From Prorocentrum cordatum (taxonomy: Eukaryota > Sar > Dinophyceae > Prorocentrales > Prorocentraceae): 64,000 nt of DNA. The DNA is taken from assembly GCA_963575745.1 (NCBI GenBank), contig CAUYUJ010019626.1, forward strand, positions 1 to 64,000, written 5' to 3'. Position 1 is the stretch's first letter, and the number at the start of each line of letters is the position of its first letter. Below, piece after piece: positions 18,702-28,412 of this stretch. The notes under the pieces are model-generated. The model saw only the letters and a program-made list of their open reading frames with translations. It searched no databases and was not told the origin of the DNA. The position numbers and the translations under genes are program-made.

Positions 18702-19802
18702 CTAATGGGCCTTCCTCTGCTCCTTGGCCACCTGGTGCTCGTCGCGGAGGGCCGTCGCCACGTGCTGCTGGAGCAGCGGGGCCACCATCATGCCTTGACG
18801 GCGGCGGCCCCACCCCATGTGCTGGTCGGCGGCCGAATAGTCGGGGGCCGATGGGTTCAAGGAGTGGGCGCTCTCGATCAGCTGGAACCTCCTGCAGACC
18901 AGCTCGGCACTGCGAAGTGCAGGGGCGTGCAACTGGTCCGTGCACACCATGCTCTCGAGCATCTCGGAGAGCACCTCATGCTCGAAGACACTGCGGTCCC
19001 CGCTCGAGACGCCCGACGTCGCTCTCCACGACGCGTGCTGAGACACTGGTGTCTGGGACCTCTCCACATAGGTCTGGCACCTCAGGGACACGGTGCCTGG
19101 GCCTTCCAACCCCAAACCCCCCTCGGGCTCGTCGGGCACGAAGCTGGCCACGCCATCCTGGAAGAGCCTCCTGCGTCGGCCCATGCCGTCGAACTTCACT
19201 GGCATCACCCTGAGATCGCCCATCTTGAACTCATCAATGCTGTCCTGGGGGATCATCTGCAAGAAGGCCGTGCTGCCGTCCGCCGTGGGGACGACCGCCC
19301 TCTCTCCCAGCACCACCGCCCCGGCAGGAAGCTCCTCCACACTGTCGCCCTTCTGGTGGCGGCCGTGGTCCTTGGCAACGACCCACACGCGGCCGGGCTC
19401 GGCGCGTCTGGCGGCCGCCCCCGCGGGGCGGCCCAGACCTTGCCTCTGCACGTTCCGCATCGGGGCCGCCAAGGGGGCTGGTGGCGGCGCCGGCGCAGCA
19501 CCTAGCATGCCCTGCGCCTCCGCGAAGAGCCTCTGACGTTCATTGGGCGGCACGTTGTGGCGGAACCGATAGATCTGATTCTCTGGCACATGCGCTGGAC
19601 GACCTCCTGGCAGCCCGATCCAATACACCGCCTCAACATCATCTCCAGGCGCAATATTGAACTGGTAGTGGTCCCGATCGGCGGTGTGCAGCGTCACCTC
19701 GGTGGGATCCTCAGCACTGACCCCCGTGATCAATGTCTCATGGTACAGGTCCTCCCCTACTCCGTTATACTTGATGAGGATGTAGTCTCCTCTGGCTGCC
19801 AT
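18702..19802 (-). CDS. Gag-like protein of the retroelement
   Basis: The ATG at 19,802-19,800 (MAARGDYILIKYNGVG) gives 366 residues. The N-terminal region is compact and hydrophilic, with a possible beta-rich fold (LITGVSAEDPTEVTLHTADR). A Pro/Ala linker follows (about 125-140), then RVWVVAKDHGRHQKGDSVEE. The C-terminal conserved block is HEVLSEMLESMVCTDQLHA followed by ALRSAELVCRRFQLIE, shared with element 1 Gag. It ends with a charged tail. The ATG lies three bases beyond the TGA of the upstream membrane ORF (19,807-19,805). It probably packages element RNA; this is inferred from position and from the element-1 homologue. Confidence 0.6.
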   Translation of the reverse strand: MAARGDYILIKYNGVGEDLYHETLITGVSAEDPTEVTLHTADRDHYQFNIAPGDDVEAVYWIGLPGGRPAHVPENQIYRFRHNVPPNERQRLFAEAQGMLGAAPAPPPAPLAAPMRNVQRQGLGRPAGAAARRAEPGRVWVVAKDHGRHQKGDSVEELPAGAVVLGERAVVPTADGSTAFLQMIPQDSIDEFKMGDLRVMPVKFDGMGRRRRLFQDGVASFVPDEPEGGLGLEGPGTVSLRCQTYVERSQTPVSQHASWRATSGVSSGDRSVFEHEVLSEMLESMVCTDQLHAPALRSAELVCRRFQLIESAHSLNPSAPDYSAADQHMGWGRRRQGMMVAPLLQQHVATALRDEHQVAKEQRKAH

Positions 19803-19804
19803 TC

Positions 19805-20296
19805 TCACTGCTGTGTGTGGCGCACCGCCTCTCGGCGAGCTCGAACGGCAGCCACCTGCTCAGCGGCGAGCTGCCGCCGCCTCTCGTCCGTCACGGGCGG
19901 GATGACCTGCTGACCGCCCGCCTCCTTCTGACTCAGCGCCCTCCTGGCGCACCAGCGGCCGAGTAGCACTCCCGCAGCTGTCGCGATCAGCAGCGGCACG
20001 AAGAGGAAGGCGAAGAGGCCCTCCTCCAGCAAGGGGTACAGCTCCCTGGGGTCGGGCACCGACGGGCACTCGACGATTGGGCAATCTGTCTCTGGGCACT
20101 CCGGCCTCGGGCAGACCACCTCCGGGCACACACAGATCACCTCGGGGCACTCCTCCTTGTGCCCTGGGTGGTCTCCTCCGCCCTCAGGGGCGGCGGACTG
20201 TCCAGGCCCTCGCGCGGCCTGCCAGATGAGGGCGGCCCAGCCAGGCAGCCCTGCAATCGCGGCGGTATACAGGGCCTGGAGGTCTAGGTTGAGCAT
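19805..20296 (-). CDS. Cys-rich single-pass membrane ORF, first gene of the retroelement
   Basis: The ATG at 20,296 lies four bases after repeat A1. The 163-residue product has a short hydrophobic N-terminus, a Cys/Pro-rich stretch (CPEVICVCPEVVCPRPECPE, continuing to about residue 77), then a strong transmembrane helix (LFAFLFVPLLIATAAGVLLG) and a basic, Arg-rich tail. The layout suggests a membrane protein with a Cys-rich outer or lumenal segment. I remember similar first ORFs in dinoflagellate DIRS-like elements but know of no assigned function. Confidence 0.6.
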   Translation of the reverse strand: MLNLDLQALYTAAIAGLPGWAALIWQAARGPGQSAAPEGGGDHPGHKEECPEVICVCPEVVCPRPECPETDCPIVECPSVPDPRELYPLLEEGLFAFLFVPLLIATAAGVLLGRWCARRALSQKEAGGQQVIPPVTDERRRQLAAEQVAAVRARREAVRHTQQ

Positions 20297-20299
20297 ACA

Positions 20300-20379
20300 C
20301 CCAAGAAAAACCTAAGCCGAAGGCTACGGAATACAGACAGCGGCGTACTGACTGGAGGCATTCACGCTTGGCTGATCAT
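20300..20379 (-). repeat. A1, 5' terminal repeat of the retroelement
   Basis: Eighty bases identical by eye to 5,382-5,461. It begins ATGATCAGCC on the minus strand and ends just before the first ORF. Outside it the CATA microsatellite starts. Confidence 0.9.
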
Positions 20380-21437
20380 ACACATGACATTAATCATACA
20401 CGCATACATATACACACATACATAATGCATGCATGCAGGCAGACATACACCTGACACACGTGTACATACATGTACATGCATGCATGCATGCATACAGACA
20501 CACATTCACACACACAATCACACATACATACACACATACATACATACATACATGCATACATACATCCATCCATCCATGCATGCATGCATGCATGCATGCA
20601 TGCATACAGACACGCATACATACATACATGCATAAAAACATACATACATACATACATACATACACATGCACACATACGTGCATACCTGCACACATACACG
20701 CATACATAAATACATACATACATGCACATGCACACACACACACACACTTGCATACATACATACATACGTGCATGCTTGCGTGCATACATACACACACCGG
20801 TATATGCGCGCATATGCATGCCTGTATGCATGCATACGCAGATACACATACACACATACACACATACATACACACATACATGTACACCTACACATATACA
20901 TACATACATCCATACATACATACATACATACATACATGCATGCATGCATACATACACATACATACATCACATACATGCATACACACATACATACATACAT
21001 ACATACATGCATACATACATACATACGTACACCCATAAACATCACACTGCATATGCAAACGTATACGTGCATGCATGCATACACACATGCACATATACAC
21101 ATACACGTATACATATACATGCATACACAGACATTCACATCCATACATACATGACTGTATGCATGCAATCGTACACATACATACATGAAAACAAACACAT
21201 ACACACATACACACACATGCATGCATGCAGGCAGACCTGCATACATACACAGAAACATGCATACAAATGCATATACATGCATGCATGTATACATACACAC
21301 ATACACACATACGCACATAACTGCTCACATACAAACATACAGACATACACATACATGCATACAAACATACACATGCACACATCCATGCCTGCATGCATAC
21401 ATGAATACACGCATACACATATCCATACATACCTATA
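20380..21437. repeat. CATA/CATG tetranucleotide microsatellite
   Basis: About 1 kb of irregular CATA, CACA and GCAT repeats. Long ORFs on both strands (Met/Cys/Val/Tyr or His/Thr/Ile-rich) are pure repeat translation. Confidence 0.95.
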
Positions 21438-21529
21438 CGACCGCCCTGCGGGCGATAAGGAGGTTGGGGGGGGGTGAGATCAAATGCCCACCCTGACTGA
21501 CCTCTAGCCTGTCACCTTGATCTCATCTC

Positions 21530-21600
21530 TCTCTTTCTCTATGTCTCTTTCTCTCTCTCTCTCTCTGTCTCTCTCTCTCTCCCTCTCTATCAGAGTCTCC
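21530..21600. repeat. CT dinucleotide tract
   Basis: Short (TCTC)n run between the CATA array and the A/B satellite. Confidence 0.8.
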
Positions 21601-21699
21601 CTCCACCACACTGATGATCGCGATGACGATGAGATCCCACTATCTTCCTAGCCGTCGCAGACCTATCGGTAAATCTCACTGTCGATCTGACTATCGAGG

Positions 21700-22345
21700 T
21701 CAAAATATGGATTGGATTGGCCCGCCGCAGGCGCAGAAACAAATGCATTGATGGATTGGGTTGGATGGATTGGATTGGGTGGGATAAGATGAGATGGGAC
21801 AATATGGGCTTGGATAAGATAAGATGTATGGGATTTGACAAGATGTATTGGATAAGATAAGCTGGATTGTATAAGAAAGCCCGCCGCAGGCGCCGACAAA
21901 AATGAATTGGTGGATTGGGTTGGGTGGATTAGATGGGATAAGATGCATTGGATACGTAAGATATGATGGGTTGGATTTGAAATGGATTGGATAAGATAAG
22001 ATGGATTGGATTCGGCCGCCGCAGGCGCAGAAACAAATGAATTAATGGATTGGGTTGGGTGGATTGGATTGGGCGGGATAAGATAAAATGGGACAATATG
22101 GGTTGGATAAGGCAATATGTATTGGATTGGACATGATGTATTGGATAAGATAAGCTGGATTGTATAAAAAAAAACCCGCCGCAGGCGCTGACAAACATGA
22201 ACTGGTGGATTGGATTGGGCGGAATAGGATAAGATGGGACAATATGGGTTGGATAAGACAAGATGTATTGGATTGGACAAGATGTGATGGATAAGATAAG
22301 CTGGATTGGATAAGAAAGCCCGCCGCGGGCGACGAACAAAAATGA
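21700..22345. repeat. Alternating A/B satellite (GGATTGGATAAGAT...CCGCCGCAGGCG)
   Basis: CCGCCGCAGGCG-type boxes start near 21,721, 21,881, 22,016, 22,177 and 22,320. Boxes of type A (followed by CAGAAACAAATG) and type B (followed by GACAAAAATGAA) alternate with spacings near 160 and 135-143 bp, giving a dimer of about 295 bp. The ORFs across it are repeat artefacts. Confidence 0.8.
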
Positions 22346-22374
22346 ATTATGAAATTAGCGACATGCGTCAACGC

Positions 22375-22560
22375 CGGGACGCGCAGGACACCCCTGGGAC
22401 ACCCGGGACACCGCCCGGCCCACCTGGAACACCTCCTGGCCACCAGCGGACAAGAAACGGACTTTCGCTCCTACTGATACCCTGGACACCCGGGACACCG
22501 CTCGGCCCAACTGGGACACCTCCCGGCCACCGGCGGACGGGAAACGGACTTTCGCTACAG
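22375..22560. repeat. 88-bp direct duplication
   Basis: CTGGGACACCCGGGACACCG and the following roughly 70 bases occur at 22,394 and 22,482. Confidence 0.75.
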
Positions 22561-22664
22561 GAGGATCACGCGCAGCTTCGCCACGCACGAACGACGCGAA
22601 CACGAAACCGAAACCGATTTCACGGTGGGGGGTCTCCGTTTCACTGCGATCTCACCCCCGAACC

Positions 22665-22970
22665 TCCGACATACATACATGCATGCATGCATGCGTACAT
22701 GCACATAAACATACATATACATGCACAGACAAATACACATACATACATGCATACATGTACGCATGCATACACATACACATTCATGCACAAACATATGCAT
22801 GCAGGCATGCATGCATACACATACAGACATACATACATGCAAACATACATGTATACATACGAATACACAAATATGCATGGACAGCTTACAACCTGTATAT
22901 GTGTACACACTAAAAGCAGAGAGAGAAAGTTTGTGAGACAGAGAGAGAGGGAAAAAGAGAGAGGGCACAG
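22665..22970. repeat. CATA microsatellite followed by GA-rich run
   Basis: TACA/CATG repeats to about 22,880, then GAGAGA-rich sequence at 22,916-22,965. Confidence 0.85.
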
Positions 22971-24180
22971 CACGGTCGACATGCAGAGACATATAGAGTA
23001 TCGAGTGGGCAGAGATCTCCCTGTCTGTCCTCTCCCCCTCCGACTCGCTCTCACCTCGTTTCGCCTCCATTACAGGGCACACTTCCACGCGCCTGGGTGC
23101 TCGCTCGCTGCGCCATCGGTGCAGCAGGCCTACCATTCGCACGACGGGTGGGAGCCCATACCCAGATATGGGATGTCCTGCTTAGTTCCATACTGAACAT
23201 TGTTTCAGCGGGTTACCAAAACAGGGCTAGGATCGGGATAAATCGCTCCAGAGCGTTCCGGAGCGCTCTCAGAGCGTTCCGGAACGCTCTGGAGCGGCCG
23301 CGGCGCCAAATACATCCTCCAAACCCGCCGATTCTCAGAGATTTCGATCCGATTTTGTCCCGATCTTCGCGTCGTTTTAGTGACTAACTCCACTGGCGTT
23401 GCGTGGGCCCCGCTGGCCGGTTTACGCCCCTAGATTGGATATAGGCTGTTCCCTGTGGATTTCGAGGGGCATGTGCCCCAACAGCAGGTTGGATGGTGGG
23501 GCTGAGGTACCATGGCCCAGTCGGGATGGGGATAAACCAAACCATGCTGAAATACGCGGTCCCCGAAGTCCCGATCTCTGAGTCGTCTTGCTGACAGTCC
23601 CGAGGCACGACGAAGGCCCCTGGGGCCGAAAACCTCCCTTTGCACGGTCCAGTGGCTCTGGTACCTTGAACCATCGATGCCTACCCTGTGCACCCTCCTG
23701 CCGATGCCGAGGCGTCCCTAGCTCGATGCCTCGGCATCACCAGGTCGATGCCTAAGCATCGGCTACGCCCAGCTACGTCTAGCTACGTCCATGGACGCAT
23801 CCCTCGATGCATGCGTAGGCATAACCATGCAAACGCCTAGGCATCCGAGGCAACGGCACGGCCACGCATAGGCATGCTACGAGAATGCGTAGGCATCTAG
23901 ACTGGGGGGTTCAAGGTGATGGCTGGTAGCAAAACGAGCGGGACGACCCAAAACCTCCCGTCGCCCGTCGTGTTCATTTAACGACGCGAGCATGCTTGGC
24001 TACCGACCCACCATGGACAAGGGGTCGCCGCCCCACAAGGGGCCCCGGTGCCCAAGCACCCCTCACCACCCTTCGCCAACCATACGGCCGGTAGCTGGTT
24101 CGATGTGTAGCCCGCCACGCCTCACCTCTTTGGGATTCCCGGCTATCCTGGTGTGCTCACCGGGCTCCCAACCGGCTTGC
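22971..24180. other. Non-coding, with short palindromes
   Basis: No gene recognised. A palindromic cluster at 23,246-23,299 reads GCTCCAGAGCGTTCCGGAGC and is mirrored within about 50 bp. A run of CGATGCCTAGGCAT-like palindromes occupies 23,700-23,900. Confidence 0.5.
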
Positions 24181-24420
24181 GGGGTCCGGGGTGGAGGCAG
24201 AGGGATGAGGGAGGAGGACAGAGAGGAGGGAGGAGGGAGCGAGGGAGGGAGGGAGGGGAGGGAGGGAGGGAGGGGAAGGAGGGAGGGGGGAGGAGGAGGA
24301 GGAGGAGGAGGAGGAGGAGGAGGAGGAGGAGGAGGAGGAGGAGGTGGAGGAGGAGGAGGAGGAGGAGGAGGAGGAGGAAGAGGAAGAGGAAGAGGAGGAG
24401 AAGAGAGGAGAAAAAAAAGC
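24180..24420. repeat. GGA tract
   Basis: GGGAGGGA passing into (GGA)n. ORFs over it are artefacts. Confidence 0.9.
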
Positions 24421-24882
24421 AGGACGGACGAAGGACCTGGACCCCAAACGTCATGACTTTGTTCGTAGACCCCCGAAATGTGTTCCCCTTCATCCCGAAA
24501 CTTTGTTTGACAGCCTCAGGGCCCGGCAAGGGCCCCCAGAGGCCAAACATCGGCGAAAACCTCCCGTCGTGTCGTTTGTCACCACCGGAAGCGTCTGGGG
24601 GGGAGGAGCGAGGAGAAGGATCAAGAGCAAAAGGGAGGAGATAAGCAAGAACATGACAGACGAAGGATGACCCTGAAATCCGACATCGCGAACAAACGCA
24701 TAACGATAAGTCACGATCCAAAGCCCTAGACCCGACCGTCTTGTGCATTCTTCGCGCCGGATCCATCGGGATGCTCCTGGAGTTCTAAAAAAGCCCGAGC
24801 AAAAACGCACGATGTGAACAAAAAGTGCAACGCCCAGGGAAGGAAAAAGAGCGAGGAGGAGGACGACAGTTAGGTCGGGCAC

Positions 24883-26060
24883 GTCCTTCTACAGGCGTAT
24901 GTTGGGCGAACATGTGAAATTTCGCGCCAAAAGGAGCTCAAGAATGGTCAAAGAAAAAACGATAAATCGTCCCCAGACTGGTCTTGGACTACTTTTGAAT
25001 ATTCCGGGCTTAGCTCGACACATCCCTTGCCTAACCTCAGGTCGGGCATGTCTTCCCACATGCGGCTTTGAGATGAAACATAAAACATGCTCCAACCAAG
25101 ACGCCCAGATAGACCATCGCCCAAGACGCCCAACCAGAACTAAAAAAAGCATCGCCCACAGACCATGGTTCGCCTCTTTTTGAAGATGCAGCGGCGATGC
25201 GGCGCGCTCCTCCGCCCCCATCTGCTAAGACCCCATCTAGGAGGCCTGGAACTACAGAGCGGGCGCGGCCGCAAGAAACCCTCGCAAGAAACCCAACCCT
25301 GAAAACCAGCGCGCGAGGTGCACCTGAGGGGAAACCTTGAACACCCTGAACGCAACCGCTCCCTCCCCGGCTGCGGCAGGCCACCGCGCGGCGCGCGGAG
25401 CGAAGCAACCCAGGACACCCTGACGAAGAGCAGTTGGTCTCTTGATGCGCGCCCCCACTGTATCGGTTGACTATGTTTGAATATCCCTCCTGTGCGGGGA
25501 CGCGCCCGACTGGTGATGACGGCCTGGAACTATTGTCATGAGGTTCCAACCTACTGTAGCCTTGACAACTAGAAAAAAATTCGAGCACAAAGAAAAAGTA
25601 CCCAAATTGCATGATCTTCACGTGTCGGGCCCTGTTTCGACACTCCTTCGACACTTGTCCAGGTGCTCGAAATTATGTTTGGGATGTGGTCCTTCAGTGC
25701 GTGGGGGAAAGATAAAACTATTGTTTGACTATGTTTGAATATCCCTCCTGTGCGGGGACGCGCCCGACTGGAGACGACGGCCTCGGAGCTCGCGGGTCGG
25801 AAGATGGGCAAGGGCTGCTAAATCTGTGGGTGCTAAAATCGACCTCTGGGAATATGTCTTCGTCTTTCTGGGAAGAAGCCCTTTGACTGTTTCGCGTGCC
25901 GCGCCTCATTCCGGGAAGTTTTTTTTTCTTTCCGGGAGGGCCGTTTTAGCAGCCACGGTCTTAGCAGCTAGCAGCCCTCGCCCAACTTCCGAGTTTGACT
26001 ATGTTTTAATATCCCTTTGCGGGGACGCGCCCGACTGAAGCTGACGGCCTCGGCGCCCGC
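24883..26060. repeat. Cluster of small inverted-repeat elements with GTCGGGC ends
   Basis: Left-type ends (TAGGTCGGGCACGTCC at about 24,882; CAGGTCGGGCATGTC at about 25,038) and right-type ends (TGACTATGTTTGAATATCCC...GGGACGCGCCCGACTG at 25,464-25,513, 25,729-25,771 and 25,993-26,036) belong to one family whose complete member is at 59,752-59,902. The spacing of the three right ends is about 265 bp. No gene is seen between them. Confidence 0.65.
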
Positions 26061-26309
26061 GGGCCCCCCCGCATTTGGAGTCCCGAAACGGTGCGGTGAC
26101 AGACCGTGTGGTGACCTCGGAACCCCAAGAGACCTCACCGCACGGTCCGTCACCGCACGGTCTCGGGACCCCACAGGTCCCTGTCGCCCGAGACGTCCTC
26201 GGAGAAGGCCTCGAATCCCAAACCCGTGCCGCGACCCCGAATCCCCACCTGCCTCCATGCAGGGCCCGCCGACAGGGCCCCGGCCCTCTACATCACATAG
26301 CCTCCAGAT

Positions 26310-27125
26310 CTCGAGAGGAGGAGGAGGAGGAGGAGGAGGAGGAGGAGGAGGAGGAGGAGGAGGAGGGAGGAGGAGGAGGAGGAGGAGGAACAGGAGGAGG
26401 AGGAGGAGGAGGAGGAAAAGGAGGAGGAGGAGGAGGAACAGGAGGGGAAGGCGAGGAGGAGGAGGAGGAGGAGGTGGAGAAGGAGGAAGAAAAAGGAGGT
26501 GTGGTCACCACCCCGTTTGGGGCCCCCCCCGCCGGCGGCGGCTCCTCCCGGCCCTGGCCCGCCGGGGAGGCCCCGCGGGCGCCCCGAAGGCCGGCCGGCA
26601 CCCGGCAGGCCCGGCTCTTCCAGTCCTCTGCTCGCCGGGCAGGGGGGGGGAGGGGGGGGGGAGGGAAGGGGGGGAGGGAGGGAGGGGAGGGGGGGAGAGG
26701 GAGGGAGCGGGAGGAAAAGGAGGGAGGAGGGAGGGAGGGAGGGAGGGAGGGAGGGAGGGACGGAGGAGGGGGGGGACGGAGCGGGGAGGAGGGAGGAGGG
26801 AGGGTGGGAGGAGGAGGAGGGAAGGAGGAGGGGGAGAGGGAGGGAGCGGGGAGAAGGAGGGAGGAGGGAGGGAGGGAGGGAGGGAGGGAGGGAGCGGGGA
26901 GGAAAAGGAGGGAGGAGAGAGGGAGCGAGGGATGGAGGGAAGGAGGGAAGGAGGGAGTGGAAACGGCGGCGGGCAGTAGGAAGGGGGAGGGAGGCGGCGG
27001 ATGGGGGGAGGATGAAGGGTGAGGGGCGCGTCGAAATGATGAGGGAGGGAGGGGGGGAGGGAGGGACGGAGGATGAGGGATGATGAGGGCGGGAAGCACG
27101 GAGGAAGTGGAGGATGAGGAAACTG
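26310..27125. repeat. 800-bp purine tract (GGA, GGGA)
   Basis: Nearly uninterrupted purine strand of GGA and GGGA units, apart from a mixed GC island at 26,500-26,640. ORFs on both strands are artefacts. Confidence 0.9.
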
Positions 27126-27144
27126 AATTGAGCGGGTTCAGCAC

Positions 27145-27372
27145 GTGCTGTTCGGTACAAGACACACGCAGATCCGCCGACCCCAGAGGCGTGTGCGATA
27201 TGCTTCGTACCCTAGCCTGAAACCTACCGATGCCCCCCACCTGGCTCACCACCGCGCCCCTGCATCCCCAGGCCTCTGGAACTCTCTTCTTGGGATCCTG
27301 TACTCGACAATTTCTAACCTGAAACCTACCGATGCCCCCCCACCTGGCCCCCCACCGCGCCCCGGCATCCCC
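27145..27372. repeat. 102-bp satellite, left of the 7.4-kb element
   Basis: About two units with AACCTACCGATGCCCCCCAC and AGGCCTCTGGAACTCT. The array is cut at 27,372 and resumes at 34,766. Confidence 0.85.
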
Positions 27373-27545
27373 GCTTAAAGGCTTCAAGATCTTAAGCGTA
27401 CTTGCGCCCTAGCTATATGTAGGTTAAGTATATTAGTTGTACGTGTGCGACTTACCTGAGTTGGATATAAGTTACTTATAAGTTACCATAGCGTACACGC
27501 TGTAAGTTACTTCAGGGGTACATATAAGTTACTTATACTTATTCC
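27373..27545. repeat. Left inverted end and subterminal AAGTTACTTATA motifs
   Basis: The terminal inverted repeat runs 27,373-27,423. Four AAGTTACTT/GTAAGTTAC copies follow within 27,465-27,540. Confidence 0.85.
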
Positions 27546-27797
27546 TAACTGTTGCTTGAGGGGGGAGGGAGGAGGGGGGGAGGGAGGAGGCGCGGCGTTC
27601 ACTTCGCGCCGCGCGTGGCCCTCCGTATCGGGCTCGCCCTGGTAGAACTTGTGCGACTCCACAGTGCTACTCTGCAGGCGGTTGTCGACCCATTCGACGC
27701 ACAAGTCGTGCGAGGACGTGTATGCCACCTCCCCGCATTTGTCTGAAGGGCACTTCACCCTGTACCACTCCGCCTCCGACTTGGTCTCATCGGCCAT
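27507..27797 (-). CDS. Small protein, unknown function (element ORF E)
   Basis: The ATG at 27,797 in AGCCATGG context gives 96 residues starting MADETKSEAEWYRVKCPSDK. Cys residues in KCPSDKCG and HDLCVEW could bind metal. The C-terminus is Pro/Ser-rich (NAAPPPSPPPPSP). The open frame continues upstream through an Ala-Pro-Thr-Pro repeat, so an N-terminal extension is possible. A leader block shared with two other ORFs of the element (hairpin plus TAGCCATTTGTTGGCTC) lies upstream at about 27,935-28,070. I do not recognise the family. Confidence 0.45.
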   Translation of the reverse strand: MADETKSEAEWYRVKCPSDKCGEVAYTSSHDLCVEWVDNRLQSSTVESHKFYQGEPDTEGHARREVNAAPPPSPPPPSPLKQQLGISISNLYVPLK

Positions 27798-27971
27798 GGC
27801 TGACGGTGCTGGTGTAGGCGCTGGCGTCGGCGCTGGCGTTGGCGCTAGCGTCGGTGCTGACGTCGGTGTTGGCGTCGGCGCAGGCGCAGGCGCAGGCGTG
27901 CCGCCCTCGGCCGCGGCTCGCGGCCAGCGGGCGCCCTCGTGAGCCAACAAATGGCTATGATATGTGCAAAT

Positions 27972-28067
27972 GCCAGCGGTCGGAATCGTTACCCATGCCA
28001 GCGATCGGAATCGCTACCCATGCCAGCGATCGGAATCGCTACCCATGCCAGCGATCGGAATCGCTAC
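27972..28067. repeat. Four 25-bp units with the element hairpin
   Basis: Tandem GCCAGCGATCGGAATCGCTA units start at 27,972, 27,997, 28,022 and 28,047, the first slightly diverged. Each contains AGCGAT-N4-ATCGCT, the hairpin that recurs through the element. Confidence 0.9.
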
Positions 28068-28079
28068 TCAACAAACACC

Positions 28080-28400
28080 GTCGTCGTCAGTGTCGTCTGC
28101 GCGCCGTCGCCGCGATGGCGATCATCACGGTGACAATGGCGACGACGATTGCAACGGCGACAATGACGACGACGACGCTGACGACCGTTATCGCGACGAT
28201 GACGACGGCGATGGCAACGACGACGGCGACGGCGACGATGCCGACGATGACGCCGACGATGAGCAGGGAAGCGATGGCGATCGCTGGGGGGAGCGACGAC
28301 GCGCACACGACATGGCGACGACGCTGGCGACGATCGGGAATCGCATTGAAGACAAGAGACGAGACGAGGACAAGCGGACACTGACCCATATGATTTCTGC
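28080..28400. repeat. GAC/GAT trinucleotide-rich region
   Basis: Irregular GACGACGATG repeats. A complementary ATC/GTC-rich block lies at 33,850-34,190 near the other end of the element, so the two are inverted with respect to each other. Confidence 0.7.
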
Positions 28401-28412
28401 GACCAAGGGCCC

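Larger units (their letters stand above)
5203..20379 (-). mobile_element. Split-direct-repeat (Ngaro/PAT-like DIRS) retroelement, interrupted by a later insertion
   Basis: Read on the minus strand: repeat A1 (20,379-20,300), Cys-rich membrane ORF, Gag-like ORF, RT/RNase H, tyrosine recombinase, methyltransferase-like ORF, then B1 (5,613-5,460), A2 (5,461-5,382) and B2 (5,356-5,203). The A1...B1-A2-B2 order is the split direct repeat layout known from PAT/Ngaro elements, where B1-A2 reproduces the junction of the circular DNA intermediate. A1 and A2 look identical over 80 bp; B1 and B2 are 154 bp with about four differences. Removing the 8.7-kb insertion and one target duplicate leaves about 6.5 kb. 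Frameshifts show the copy is inactive. Confidence 0.8.

Noticed and set aside
5203-20379. LTR retrotransposon based on direct repeats at both ends
   Set aside because: Repeats are split (A...BAB), the element encodes a tyrosine recombinase rather than an integrase, and no terminal TG...CA duplication of target was seen.
20380-21437. Long Met/Cys/Tyr-rich and His/Thr-rich ORFs on both strands
   Set aside because: They are translations of a CATA tetranucleotide repeat, open in nearly all frames, with no conserved residues beyond the repeat.
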